Source: Bactrocera neohumeralis
Lineage: Eukaryota > Arthropoda > Insecta > Diptera > Tephritidae
Direction: 5' to 3'
Length of the DNA stretch: 64,000 nucleotides
Assembly: GCF_024586455.1 (NCBI RefSeq)
Contig: NC_065922.1
Location: forward strand, 23,308,089-23,372,088
Position numbers and translations under genes: made by a program. The notes below the pieces were generated by a model. It was not told where the DNA came from. It saw only the letters and a program-made list of their open reading frames with translations, and made no database searches. Positions 20,800-31,320 of the stretch are shown here, in pieces. Every line of letters begins with the position of its first letter. The first letter of the stretch is position 1.

Positions 20800-23260
20800 A
20801 CAGTCGCAAAATTACTAAAAACTAGTTTTATTTTAATTATACAAATTTAGGTCCATGATATACATATATAAATACATTATTTGCATTTTTTAGTAGAAAT
20901 CACTCTAAACGATTCTTGAAAAGGTTTCTAGGGTAAAATTTAGTTTTTTATCTGAGTTTTTATACTTTTTACTCAAGTTTGGAACAAAAGCTTCTAAGTT
21001 CAATTCCATGTCAGAAATTGCCTGCGAAGTGAAGAAAGACGTCCATATTTTTCCAGCTAATATCGTTTGCTACTCTTTGAAATTTATTTTATCTAAGGCA
21101 ATGGATACGCTACAAAAGTGATATTTTTTATCTTGGGATTATCTTATCAGTGCAAAATGTAAGTCTCAAAGGCTCACCTTTTGGGTATAACCATTTTTAT
21201 CTCCTTTAAATGTGGTTAGTAGTCGATACATCTTTATGTTAACATTATTTCTCTCCTGTTGCCTCTGCTCAGCCAGTTCTTGTAAACAACTACAATAACC
21301 ACATAACAAAAAACAAAAGTAAAAAAAACAAAAAAGAAAAAAAAATCGACAACAACTAACTCTGGAACTAATACTATTAAATACATTTGCTATTGTAGTT
21401 GTTGGTTTGTCTGCTTCACCACTGGCAGAGTAGGAGTTCGCAGTTCTTCGTTAGCTGACTGCCCGCGAGCCAAAGCATCATTATACTCGCAAATACATAC
21501 TAACATACATAAAATATTTGTATATATATACGAGTATTATAAATATATCCACCGAGCGGAGATAGCATAAGTATTTGTTTTGAGGAGTAAGTAGTTAGAA
21601 TAACAACAGCAGCCCTATTTACAACAAAACTATTGTAGTACATACAAGTACAACTAGTTTCTTACATATATGACTAGGTTTATAAATAAGTTGCCGACGG
21701 TCTTTTTGTGTGTGGCTTGTTAGTTGTTCGTTGTAGTGCTGGTGAGGCAGGTTCATGCTATGGTGGCTTATTGGGCGCAGGATGCTTTGTGAACAAATGA
21801 AACATTGTTAATTACTGTTTGTCATATAGTGTGCGCGAGGTAGGCTGGACTAGTGAAATAGTAGTTCTGTATCATCTCTTGGTGTTTGAGGCACATATTA
21901 TGCTTTTGAGCGATTTTTTTCGAAGAAGATCTCCATTGTTTTGATCAAAATGCATTAGTCTCCTATTTCTACTAATATCGACCTAAGATATTTTTTTAGT
22001 TTTTTGGATAAAGGACTTTCATTAGCATCATTAGTGATCCCAAAAAAATTCAGAAATTTACCAATAATTATTTCTCAACTAGTCTTTAATACAAGAGCTT
22101 CCACTTATGCCGTGAAATTTGGTGCTTCAACTAGTGTATCCCCAAAAATACACCGCTGGGTGTCGAAACATGCTTGTAGATATATTTAAAGCGCAGACAT
22201 GGAAAACAATATCCCAAGTAGTAACAAAAGAACTTCATGAACATCAGCATATACTCACATACTCCTCTACAAACAATTACTTCTAAGCGCTGTGGAGCTT
22301 GTTGGCATTGCTTTTAATTAATGTTGATTTTTTGTTGTGGTTTTCTGCTACTCTCTGCTTTTGTTTTACCAAATCCTGACGCTACATTGACCTTCTTCTC
22401 GATTTACTTATTATTTTGGCTGCAATTTCGCATACTTTGGAATCGATATTTCTGTCATTGTTGTTCTATCTTTTGGACATGGTAATTATTATGTCTGGAG
22501 GACGCATTTAGTGAGTGGCATGTGTTACTACTGCTAAGTGTATTAATATTTACAGTAGTTATAGGTTTGTGTGTTTATGGTTAAGCTTCTTTTTATATTA
22601 TCTACTCCGTGCTTAATTTAATAGATGTCCTTGTAATTACTGGCAATCAGTGTTTAACACAATTATAGATACTTGTCAGTACTCATATATACATATATAT
22701 GTGTGTATATATGTATATAGACAATATACTTGAGCTTCTTCACCAACTTCCTTGCCGAGATGTGTCATATGCATTTAAGGCGCCTGCAGGAGCTGCAAGG
22801 TCTATTTCTCTCAACAAGCTCTTTCCCTTTATTTTTGGTGGCTTTCTAATTTTCTGTGACACATTTTCGGGCTTACCACTGTCAGCTTCACTTAGTGCTG
22901 AGCCTTCCTGGAAGGCATGACATTAATTACATTTCGCTTAATTCAATATGGAATATCTAATTAATTGTTGACGAGATTTTTTGGCTTCTAAATTAGGTGA
23001 AGGCTGCCTATTTGTGCTCTTAAAGAGCTTGAATTTCAGGAAGACATAATTTGTTTAAGATAACTTACTACACAAGATTCTATAGTCATATCATAACAAG
23101 GGATTGTAGGCAAATTTTTTGGTCTGCTACTTTGGTGGAGGGAGCAGTGGAAAAGAATGGTTAATAACTGAGCAATGATTTTAGGTTAGGAATACGTTAT
23201 TTAGTTTTAAATTTAAACTCTGAAACTCCTTTGTGTTAGCTTTTTAGTAAAATAGTCAGC
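20800..23260. other. Sequence without recognised genes
   Basis: AT-rich, with an A-rich stretch near 21300-21345, TATA/ATAT runs near 21520-21550 and 22683-22720. Open frames at 22004-22189 and 22699-22920 have no recognisable motif. Confidence 0.4.
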
Positions 23261-23266
23261 ATTTAT

Positions 23267-24419
23267 TACTGTGGGCAAAAAATAGTAAGACATCTTGTGC
23301 CAAATGTCTTGTATTTAGTACACGCTTGTCTTTTCGAAGTACATAAAGTGCATTCGGCCATTTTTACGATGAGTAAAATTATTCAACAAGAAAGTGCCGT
23401 TAAATTTTGTATGCGGAATAAAATTTCTAGTGATGAAACGTTTAGAATGTTGGAAAAGGCCTTCGGTGATAATTGTTTGCCGCGAGCACGTGTTTTTGAA
23501 TGATAAAAATTATTAAGGGTGGGTTGAGAACGTTTTGACGATGAGCCCCATCCAGGACGGTCATCAACACGTAAAAGAATTGGTGCTTAAAAATCGATGA
23601 TTAACAGTTAGAAATCTCACTGGCATCGTTGGATTGTTGGAAGGATCAGTGAAACCCATTTTGAAAGATCATTTGGGCTTAAGAAATGTGAAAGCACGAT
23701 AAGTTCCAAAATCACTCAATTGTTTCGAAAAATAGCGTCGCTTCAGCGTCTTTAAAACACTGCTTTTCGACTACCAAGATTTCATGAAACGCAGTATTAA
23801 TGACGATGAGTCTTGGATCTATGCGTATGGCCCAGAAACAGACGATCAATTGGACGGATATCGTAGCCAAGGTGAGCCGAAGTCGAAAAACCGCGTCAAA
23901 GTATGGCAAAAGTATAGTTTTCTTTGATTATCGAGGTGTGGTGCACTTCGAATACCTTCCGACTGGCTCAAGTGTCAACAAGGAAAACTATTTGAGTGTT
24001 ATATAGTATGTCCTTTGCGGGAAGCTATTCGCTAAACGAGGCCAGAATTATGTATAGATAATTCTTGGTTTTTGCACTATGTTAAAGCACCGTTGCATGC
24101 TGCTTTGATTCTTCGTGAGTTTTTCGCCAAATTTTCAACCAATATCGTGCCGAAGCCACCATTTTCGCCTGATTTAGCTCTGTGTGAATTCTGGCTATTC
24201 AGCAAACTCAAACGACCGCTCGATAGAAATCGTTTTGAGTCAATTGAAGACTATCCCGGAAATCTACTTTAATTACTGTTTCGAGGATTGGAAAAGACGT
24301 TGGCACTAGTCTATCAGAGTCAAAGCGAATTACTTTAACGGAGACGACATAGATTTTGAAGAATAAATTAAGATTTTTAAAATTATGAACAGTATTTTAT
24401 TAAATATTCTGCCTGTTTA
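23267..24419 (+). mobile_element. Near full-length mariner element, plus strand, dead
   Basis: Coding relic from 23369 to about 24365 is flanked by about 100 bp of leader and ~55 bp of trailer. The outer ends, tactgtgggcaaaaaatagt at 23268 and the complement of the end at 24419 (aaacaggcagaatatttaat), pair only loosely (shared ggca and AT-rich text), so exact ends are uncertain. Total length ~1.15 kb is slightly below the usual mariner size. It is the only mariner relic in the window on the plus strand. Confidence 0.85.
23369..24271 (+). pseudogene. mariner transposase pseudogene with catalytic triad broken
   Basis: The start ATG at 23369 opens MSKIIQQESAVKFCMRNKI and FRMLEKAFGDNCLPRARVFE (first DNA-binding region), then a stop at 23501. 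After frame changes, 23801 gives DDESWIYAYGPET (first catalytic Asp kept), then FFDYRGVVHFEYLPTGSSVN and KENYLSVI, NSWFLHYVKAP and PPFSPDLALCEFWLFSKLKR. In mariner the second site should read HDNAP, with Asp; here it is HYVKAP (Asp to Val). The third site should be CDF/SDY with Asp; here it is CEF (Asp to Glu). With at least four frame breaks as well, it cannot make active enzyme. Confidence 0.92.
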
Positions 24420-24759
24420 GGATTCTAAACAATAATTAAGGCAAGTAAATATAGTAGATTATTGGAACTTTCGTTCGGAGTAGAAGTATCGATCAGCTGG
24501 TAGAAATTACAAACTGTAAAAAAAACTAAACCACCAGATCTCCTCTTAACAAACTTTGGCATGTTTTTAGTGTATACGAATATTGGATCGGTTCTAACGG
24601 CCCTCCTGATCTGTAGTATTGTGATTTTTTAGTCTTTCGCGCCTATTTTTCTTAAACTTACATTTTTATTTTGTGATTTACACAGCATTCTCTTGAGGAT
24701 AGTTATATTACTCCTTAAGTTTTAAGAAATCCTTCGGAAAAGAGATAACTTCATGCTAG

Positions 24760-25490
24760 ATGATCCGGACGATCCGAAAGGATCGGAAACCCTACAAATG
24801 ATCAGCTTGAAGAGTTGAGTCTATTTAAGTCCATTTCTTTGTCTGTATATACGTGAACTAGTCATTCAGTTTTGGGATATCGAGATAAAATTCTGAACTA
24901 GTCCTTCCGTTTTAGAGATATCGTTATGAAATTTTGTACACTTCTTTTATTTTCCCAAGAAAGTGCTTATTTGTTGGAATGGCCGATATCGGATAACTAG
25001 AGCGTATATCTGCCAAACAAACTGAGGTATGCATATCAAGTCCTTGTGTGGAAAACCTTTTAGCTCTTCACAAAATTGGACATGTATTAATATGAAGAAG
25101 CATTGTAACAATCTCCGAAGATATTATGCAGATTGGATCACTATAGCTTATAGCTGCCATACAAACTGACCGGTCAAACTAAAGCCTTTGTATAGGAAAC
25201 TTTTATATTTGACAAGGTATTTTCACGAAATCTGGCACATATTATTATCTAAAACACAGCTATATTTCCTTAAGAAATTGTTCAGATCGGGCGACTGTAG
25301 TATATTGTTTCCATATAGCTAAGCGAGCAAACTCAAGTCCTTATATAGAAAATTTTTTAATTTGATGAGATATCTTTACGAAAGTTGGCACAGATTATCA
25401 CTTTAGGCATTGCTACAATATCCGAAGAAATCGTTCAGATCAGTCCATTATAGCTTATAGTTGCCATACAAACTAACCGAGCAACGTGTA
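24760..25490. repeat. Array of ~150 bp units (four diverged units)
   Basis: A lead-in with gtctgtatatacgtgaacta and gatatcg is followed by four units centred on the block 'cactatagcttatagctgcc atacaaactga': about 24981-25060, 25130-25207, 25285-25360 and 25437-25486. Each unit also carries a ggaaaacttttatatttgac-like and a cacgaaatctggcacatatt-like block. The family matches 930-1100 and 30680-31320 in order and orientation. Non-coding. Confidence 0.88.
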
Positions 25491-25499
25491 ATTTATTCC

Positions 25500-27000
25500 G
25501 CGGTGTACTTAATATTCGGTCACAAGCGAAGTCACACCTCCCTACTTATTAATTTTATGCTCGATAAAAGCCACGCATATAAATCTCTCACCTTTCGATA
25601 TAATAAATTATGCTAATTAACATAAAAACTCATTCACAGAACAAAAGACAAACTCGTTTCATTAATGAACCCATTTGCATTGCAAAAAAAGTGATTAAAT
25701 TTTTAAATGCCAACTCATGCTTGCCAGTGCCACCGACCTACGGACGACAAGCAAATATTTATTGTTTTGTGGCATTAATGCAGCTACAAAGCTGTGTACG
25801 TGCTGCAACGCCTCGAAGTAGGCTATGCGATGCATTTGGACGCAGCGCGAATACAAGCGAACACAAAGTGAGAACAATTCATACACACACACACATACAC
25901 ACCATCCTCATGCATAGGTGTGCATACGTGCCACTGGCACACAATTAAATTCTCATTAAATTCCCGACGAGGGCGAAGCAAAAAAATGCTTTTGTATTAA
26001 AACACAAAAAAACCGTTAACAACTGACATTCAACTGGCATGCATCGATTTGTGGCATCATCAACAACGCACATCGGCAACTAAACAGGCGCTATTGTTGT
26101 TGTTACTATGAAAATCGGCTTGCAGCATGTCGCATATGCAATGACTGCTGTCGCCGCAAGTGATGGACTACGTTGCATGCCACACATATGCAATATCAGC
26201 ATTTACATGCATGTGTGAGTGCGTCTGACAGCAGGCGTTCCCGTTTTATGTGGCACACACAAATGTGCGCGCATGCATTTGCATTGTATTGCTGGCATTG
26301 CTATCACTTTGCTGGCCGCTGCATGCCACGAAATCAACGGCAACACGTTAATTGAATTGTTGACACGCAGACAAATGCCACAGAACTCATATTGTCCGGC
26401 TGTTGAATGCTCGCACGGTGGGCCGCAAATTGTCCAATGCTTTTGGCCCCTGCAGCCGACACCATATGTTGCAAGCATATGTGGCAAACAGGCAAGCTTT
26501 CGTCATATCACTTGCTAACTGTGCGCGCCGAACGTGTCCTTATGCTTATTGCCACATGCGGTGGCATGTAGGCGTTGTGCAACTCGTCGCGATTTCGTCT
26601 GATTTTCGGCTTGCATGCACGATTGCGCATTCAAATGCAATTTCGTTTGTTCTATGTGTGCATTGGAACGCGCATAATTAATGAAAATTTGCTGCATTTG
26701 AATTTTAATTAATGCCCAGTGTTGCCATATCGCACACGTGCAAAATATGTGTGGGCAGCAGTGAAAACGCCTTATTGTGTGTGACTACGCGGCGGTATGT
26801 GTGTGTGTGTTTTTGAGCTTTTAATCGGTAGAAAAGCGTCCATGAGCGAATATGAATTTTTATTTTTTGGATTTTTTTTTATTTCAATTGGTTTTTTACC
26901 GTATTTTTGTAAAAGTGCATCTATTTTAATAAATTTGAAAATTTCCGTGTCCACGATCGGCAGTATTAGAGGGTGAGGAGGAAATAACGGGGCATTTTCT
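25500..27000. other. Non-repetitive, GC-richer stretch; GT microsatellite at 26797-26810
   Basis: Between 25700 and 26700 the sequence is rich in gcatgc, catatg and tggca words, free of recognised transposons, and has several short open frames on both strands that overlap one another and carry no motif. Candidate regulatory DNA at best. Confidence 0.35.
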
Positions 27001-27483
27001 CCTCCATTTTCCAGTCTTTCAGAACTAAGGCTGAAAGACCTCGGAAGTCTTACCTTAGGCGAACAGAAAGACATATCTGAAACTAAAATCAGCCATCTCA
27101 ACAAATTTTGTGATAGGTTTAAAGCGCTTTGTCGGCATGTAAGAGTCTGATGATCCAGTATATAAGAGTTTTTTCGTACCACAATGAACCGGCGTTGTAA
27201 ATTGTCCAAATAAGGTTCCTCTCAGGATCGATCTTGTAACCAAACCTCACCTTCTAAAAGTCGTTTCTAGGATAAATGTCATTATCAAGCAAGTCTCAAA
27301 AAATTTAAACGAAAAGTCTATGCCAAGAAGTGGTCTTTCTTGTTATCTAGTTGGGATCCATTTTCGGTTTGTCGTTTAGTCAAAGTTTTCCAATATGATT
27401 CATATAATCTTGATCGATAGCATATTGCTTCTATGAATCGGCACAAGTTCTGCGTATTGGTCGAAACCGAAGATGGTGTTTGT
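27001..27483. other. Unassigned stretch next to the LINE relic
   Basis: Minus-strand open frames 27055-27243 and 26772-27209 overlap in different frames and lack recognisable domains. The upper part may be LINE trailer; I see no proof. Confidence 0.3.
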
Positions 27484-28500
27484 AACAGCGCGCTAGTGGT
27501 TCTTCTTATCACTATTTGGAGCTAATTGGAGATTCCAAGTGTAGCCCGGTTCTTCTCCACCTGGTCTTTCCAACGGAGTGGAGGTTTTCTTCTTCCTCTG
27601 TTTCCCCCGGTGGGTGTGGCGCCGAATACTCTCAGAGTTGGTGCGTTCTCTTCCATCAGGACGACATGACGCTGCCTCTTTATTCGCTGAACAATGACAA
27701 TGTCGTCGTATATCTTATACAGCTCATCGTTCCATCGACTGCGATACTCGCAGTTGCCAATGTCCAAATGGACCACAAATCTTCCGCAGAACATTTCTCA
27801 CGAAAACTTGTAAAGTCGACTCATCAGCTGTAGTCATGGTGCATGCCTCTGCACCGTATGACAGGGCGGGAATGATGAGTGACTTGTAGAGTTCGGTCAT
27901 TGTTCGTCGAGAGAGGACTTCACTTCTCAATTACCTACTCAGTCCGAAGTAGCACTTGTTAGTAGTTATTATGCGTTGGATTTCGATTCTGACATTGTTG
28001 TTGATGTTAATACTGGTGCCAAGATAGCAGAAATTATCTACGACTTCGAAGTTATGACAATATCAACAGTGGCGTGGGAGCCAGGTCGTGAATGCAACGA
28101 CTGCTTCTTTGATGACAGGAGATATTTTGTCTTGCCCTCGTTCACTACCAGACCCATTTGCATCGCTTCCTTATCCATTCTGGATAGGGCAGATCTAACA
28201 GCGCGGGTTTTGAGGTGATATCATCGTCATAATCGGCCTACACCAGCAGCTGTACACTCTTGTAGAAGATAGTACCTTCCCCTATTTAGTTCTGCAGCTC
28301 GAATTATTTTATCCAAGAGCAGATAGAAGAAGTCTCACAAAAGGGAGTCGTCTTGTCTGAAACCGCGTTTGGTATCGAAAGGCTCGTAGAGGTTTTTCCT
28401 GATCTTAACGGATCTTTGGTATTGCTCAACGTCAGTTTATACAACCGCGTTAGTTTTGCAGCCTATCTTTCCCTAATATTTTTTCTGATGTCTTACGGTA
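27484..28500 (-). pseudogene. Non-LTR retrotransposon reverse transcriptase, 3' half, decayed
   Basis: Reading the minus strand from 28500 down: GFRQ-type text near 28370, LCDFFYLLLDKIIRAAELNR near 28300, YYLLQECTAAG, then the catalytic YADD box position near 28225, which here reads ADYDDD in a shifted frame. Below that come TDESTLQVFVRNVLRKI-like thumb text (27930-27724, with ELYKSLIIPALSYGAEACTM), NDELYKIYDDIVIVQRIKRQ, and TGGNRGRRKPPLRWKDQVEK near the C-terminus (27522-27794). This order is that of LINE polymerases. Several frameshifts and a truncated 5' side make it dead. The 3' edge lies near 27484. It shares the segment 28335-28390 with 36425-36483. The clade is not resolved. Confidence 0.88.
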
Positions 28501-29775
28501 TCATCTAATGTTTAAAACGTGGCATGTTTATAAAAAAACTACTCGCTTAAGAATATTTAAACACTATTCAGTTGCGAAGTGAGTAATTTACTCAAACATG
28601 TTAGACAATGATAGGCAATAATTGAGACTGCATTCTGATCCGTCCCTAAACTTCCTTAAGTATTCCATATTCCATATTTTTGAAAGGTCTTTGCATGAAT
28701 CCATTATACTTGAACATATTTGTCTTTAAGCCTTCTTTGCTTTAAAAAGTCAAATGAGCAATGAAACTTTCTGATCATATCAGGAAAGTAAACTATTTCA
28801 AAATATTTAGATCCTTTAATGGCTACTGTAACTATTATACACTGTAAAGCTATTCTCGACATGTCACAATCACCTGCTGTAATGTACACCCCTACCAGTA
28901 TTCAGGTGAAATAAATCTGTTGGTTTATTGTGTGCTTTGAATGTCATTCGCCAACTTTCGCTTTTGAAAAAGTTGTGATGAGCAACTTTGAATCTCGGCA
29001 ATGCGTGCGGAAATTGCCAGTCGCCGCTTTTGAAACTATATGTTGTATGGCAGTAATGGTGTCTATATTCTATCATTTTAAACCGGGGACGTCCAACTGT
29101 TGGGGTTGACTTTTTAACTGCAGGAATTCCTGTGACAATTATTTATGAGATAGTCTCGGAGTTGACAATTCACCTGTGAGTCAAACCAATTCACCGGCTG
29201 TGTGATTGTAAAAAGGTGGGAGGCAATTTTTTCAGGCGATATGATTATGGCCTGTAGGAAAATTCTATTATAATGGATTGATAAGTGGCGTGTTGAGTTT
29301 TTATGTTATTTAATTTCTGTTTTTTGTTTTTGATTTTCATTGTCTGATTTGGAGGTGTTATTTTTGTGACTTTTAATTAACCTTAATAGGGAGTGAAGTA
29401 ATTTGGAAATATTTTAGGTTTCTTAGAGCGCATTTTCAACTTTTTCCAGCAATTAAGCATGAGTATATATTCAGTTAGTAATTGTTTTGTTAGGATTCTT
29501 ATACATTATCTGATCTAGTTTTTGTTGAACTTTATCCTGTTTCTAATGAGTTGTCTAAGTTTGAGACGAAACTAAGTTTGAGGAAAAACTGTAATGAAAC
29601 GTATTTTTATTCCACAATTATATTTACAGATGAACTTTCGTTTCTCTGTATTGATTAAATAATTAGTTAACTATTGCTCACGCTTCCTACAATTCAAAAA
29701 TTGTTATACAACACGTCTATTAATGAATATGCCTATTACTGTATTGATTTCATTTCACCTATTTTGCTACTCAGT
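28501..29775. other. Sequence without recognised genes
   Basis: AT-rich; minus-strand open frames at 28704-28889 and 28870-29076 show no motif. Nothing else seen. Confidence 0.4.
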
Positions 29776-29847
29776 CCTAAATGTAGGCAGCACTTTATTA
29801 TTTTGGGTATGAGTAATCATTATTGAAAAATATTGCCTACATTTAGG
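29776..29847. mobile_element. 72 bp miniature element with the same 14 bp inverted ends as 7436-7668
   Basis: cctaaatgtaggca at 29776-29789 is exactly complementary to 29834-29847. The interior is 44 bp, AT-rich. The terminal sequence equals that of the 233 bp element at 7436, which argues for a shared origin. A target duplication is not obvious. Confidence 0.72.
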
Positions 29848-30039
29848 TGCATTACATAAGCAGCAGCCATAGTTTAAGCGAAGTCACAGACCATCATGTA
29901 ATTGCTAGTTCAATCAATACCAAAATAAAACTTCGAAAAATAGGTATATACATATGTACATAAATATATAAATAAGTAGTTTTAATACAATAAGAACAGT
30001 TTACAGAAGAAGCATTGGGTTTATTTTATAACTGATTGA

Positions 30040-30660
30040 CAAATAAATATATAAAATGAACTGCTGACTCAAAACAATAATTAAATAATTAAAAAAACAA
30101 TATTATTTAATTAGCCTTTTTTTAATTTCGTTAATTATTATAAACTAATTAAATTAAATTAAATTATTTTATTAAAAAAAATATATATATATACAATCTC
30201 AGAAGAAAATTTTTAGAGTAAATAAATTTTTCTTTTTTTAATTAATTAATTAATTAAATTAATTAAATTAAAATTAATTACTTAAACTTTTAGAAAAGAA
30301 AATTTTTGTTTTTTAATTAATGAATTAAATATCATAAGTTAATTAAATTAAATTAGAAAGCGTACATACAGTATATTTTATTTTATTTAAAAAACAAAAA
30401 ATATTAACAATCTCGGAAGAAAATTTGTAGGGTAAACATTTTTTTCGTTTTTAAATTTCATTAATTATTATAAATTATTTAAATTAAACTAGAAAACATA
30501 CATATACATATGTATATATTTTTTATTTAAAAGATATTAAATATATCCTAACAAGATTTGCCACAAAAAAAAATTTTATTTTTAAATTTTTTTAATTAAT
30601 TAAATTAAATTAGAAAGCACACATATATTTTAATATAACCTAAACAAGGTATATTAAGTT
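30040..30660. repeat. AT-rich low-complexity block with internal near-repeats
   Basis: Blocks of ttaattaattaattaaatta text alternate with a repeated phrase (atctcagaagaaaattttta near 30196 and atctcggaagaaaatttgta near 30412; aattagaaagc near 30352 and 30609). It looks like an AT-rich sequence grown by local duplication. No coding capacity. Confidence 0.75.
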
Positions 30661-30679
30661 TGTCACGAAGTTTGTAACA

Positions 30680-31320
30680 CCCCAAAGGAAGCGCCGGAGA
30701 CCCTATAAAGTATATATATATAAGATTAGTATGTTGAGCTGAGTCGATTAAGCCATGTCCGTCTGTCTGTCTATCCGTCTGTATATATATGAACTAGTAC
30801 CTCAGTTTTTAAGATATCGTTTTGAAATTTTGCAAACGTCATTTTCTCTTCAAGAAACTGCTAATTTGTCGGAACTGCCTATATTAGACCTCTATAACAT
30901 ATAGCTGTCATATAAACTGAACGATCGGAATCAAGTTCTTGTATGGAAAGCTTTTGCATTTGACGTGGTATCTTCACGTAATTTGATATAGAATATTTTC
31001 TAAGGCAACAATGTAATCTCCGAAGAAATTGTTCAGATCGGCTCACTATAGCATATAGTTGCCATACAAACTGAACGATCGGAATCAAGTTCTTGTATGG
31101 AAAACTTTCGCATTTGACGTGGTATTTTCACGAAATTTGACGCGGATTACTGCTTAAGGTAACAATATAATCTCCGAAAAAATTGTTCAGATCAGATTAC
31201 TATAGCATATAGCATCCATAAAAACTGAACACATAGTTACTAAAAGAAATGCACCTGTGAAGGGTATATTAGTTTCGGAGCAGCCGAAGTTAACGTTTTT
31301 TCTTGTTTTATTTACAAATA
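30680..31320. repeat. Best-preserved copy of the ~154 bp-unit repeat, with palindromic 3' end
   Basis: It starts with ccggagaccctataaagtat, then a GTCT/GTCC run (gtccgtctgtctgtctatcc), then units in which ctgaacgatcggaatcaagt recurs at 30917 and 31071 (period 154), and a third partial unit near 31187-31230. It ends aaatgcacctgtgaagggta followed by the imperfect hairpin ttcggagcagccgaa (31274-31288) and acgttttttcttgtttt. The same plan exists at 24760-25490. This is a fly dispersed repeat that I have seen in outline before but cannot name with certainty. No open frame. Confidence 0.9.

Noticed and set aside
26772..27209. 145-codon minus-strand frame
   Set aside because: C-terminal HTHIPPRSHTQ derives from a GT microsatellite; the rest has no recognised domain, and another frame overlaps it.
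30720..31300. CRISPR-like regular spacing of repeats
   Set aside because: Units are ~154 bp, directly adjacent and diverged, with no unique spacers; this is eukaryotic dispersed repeat DNA.
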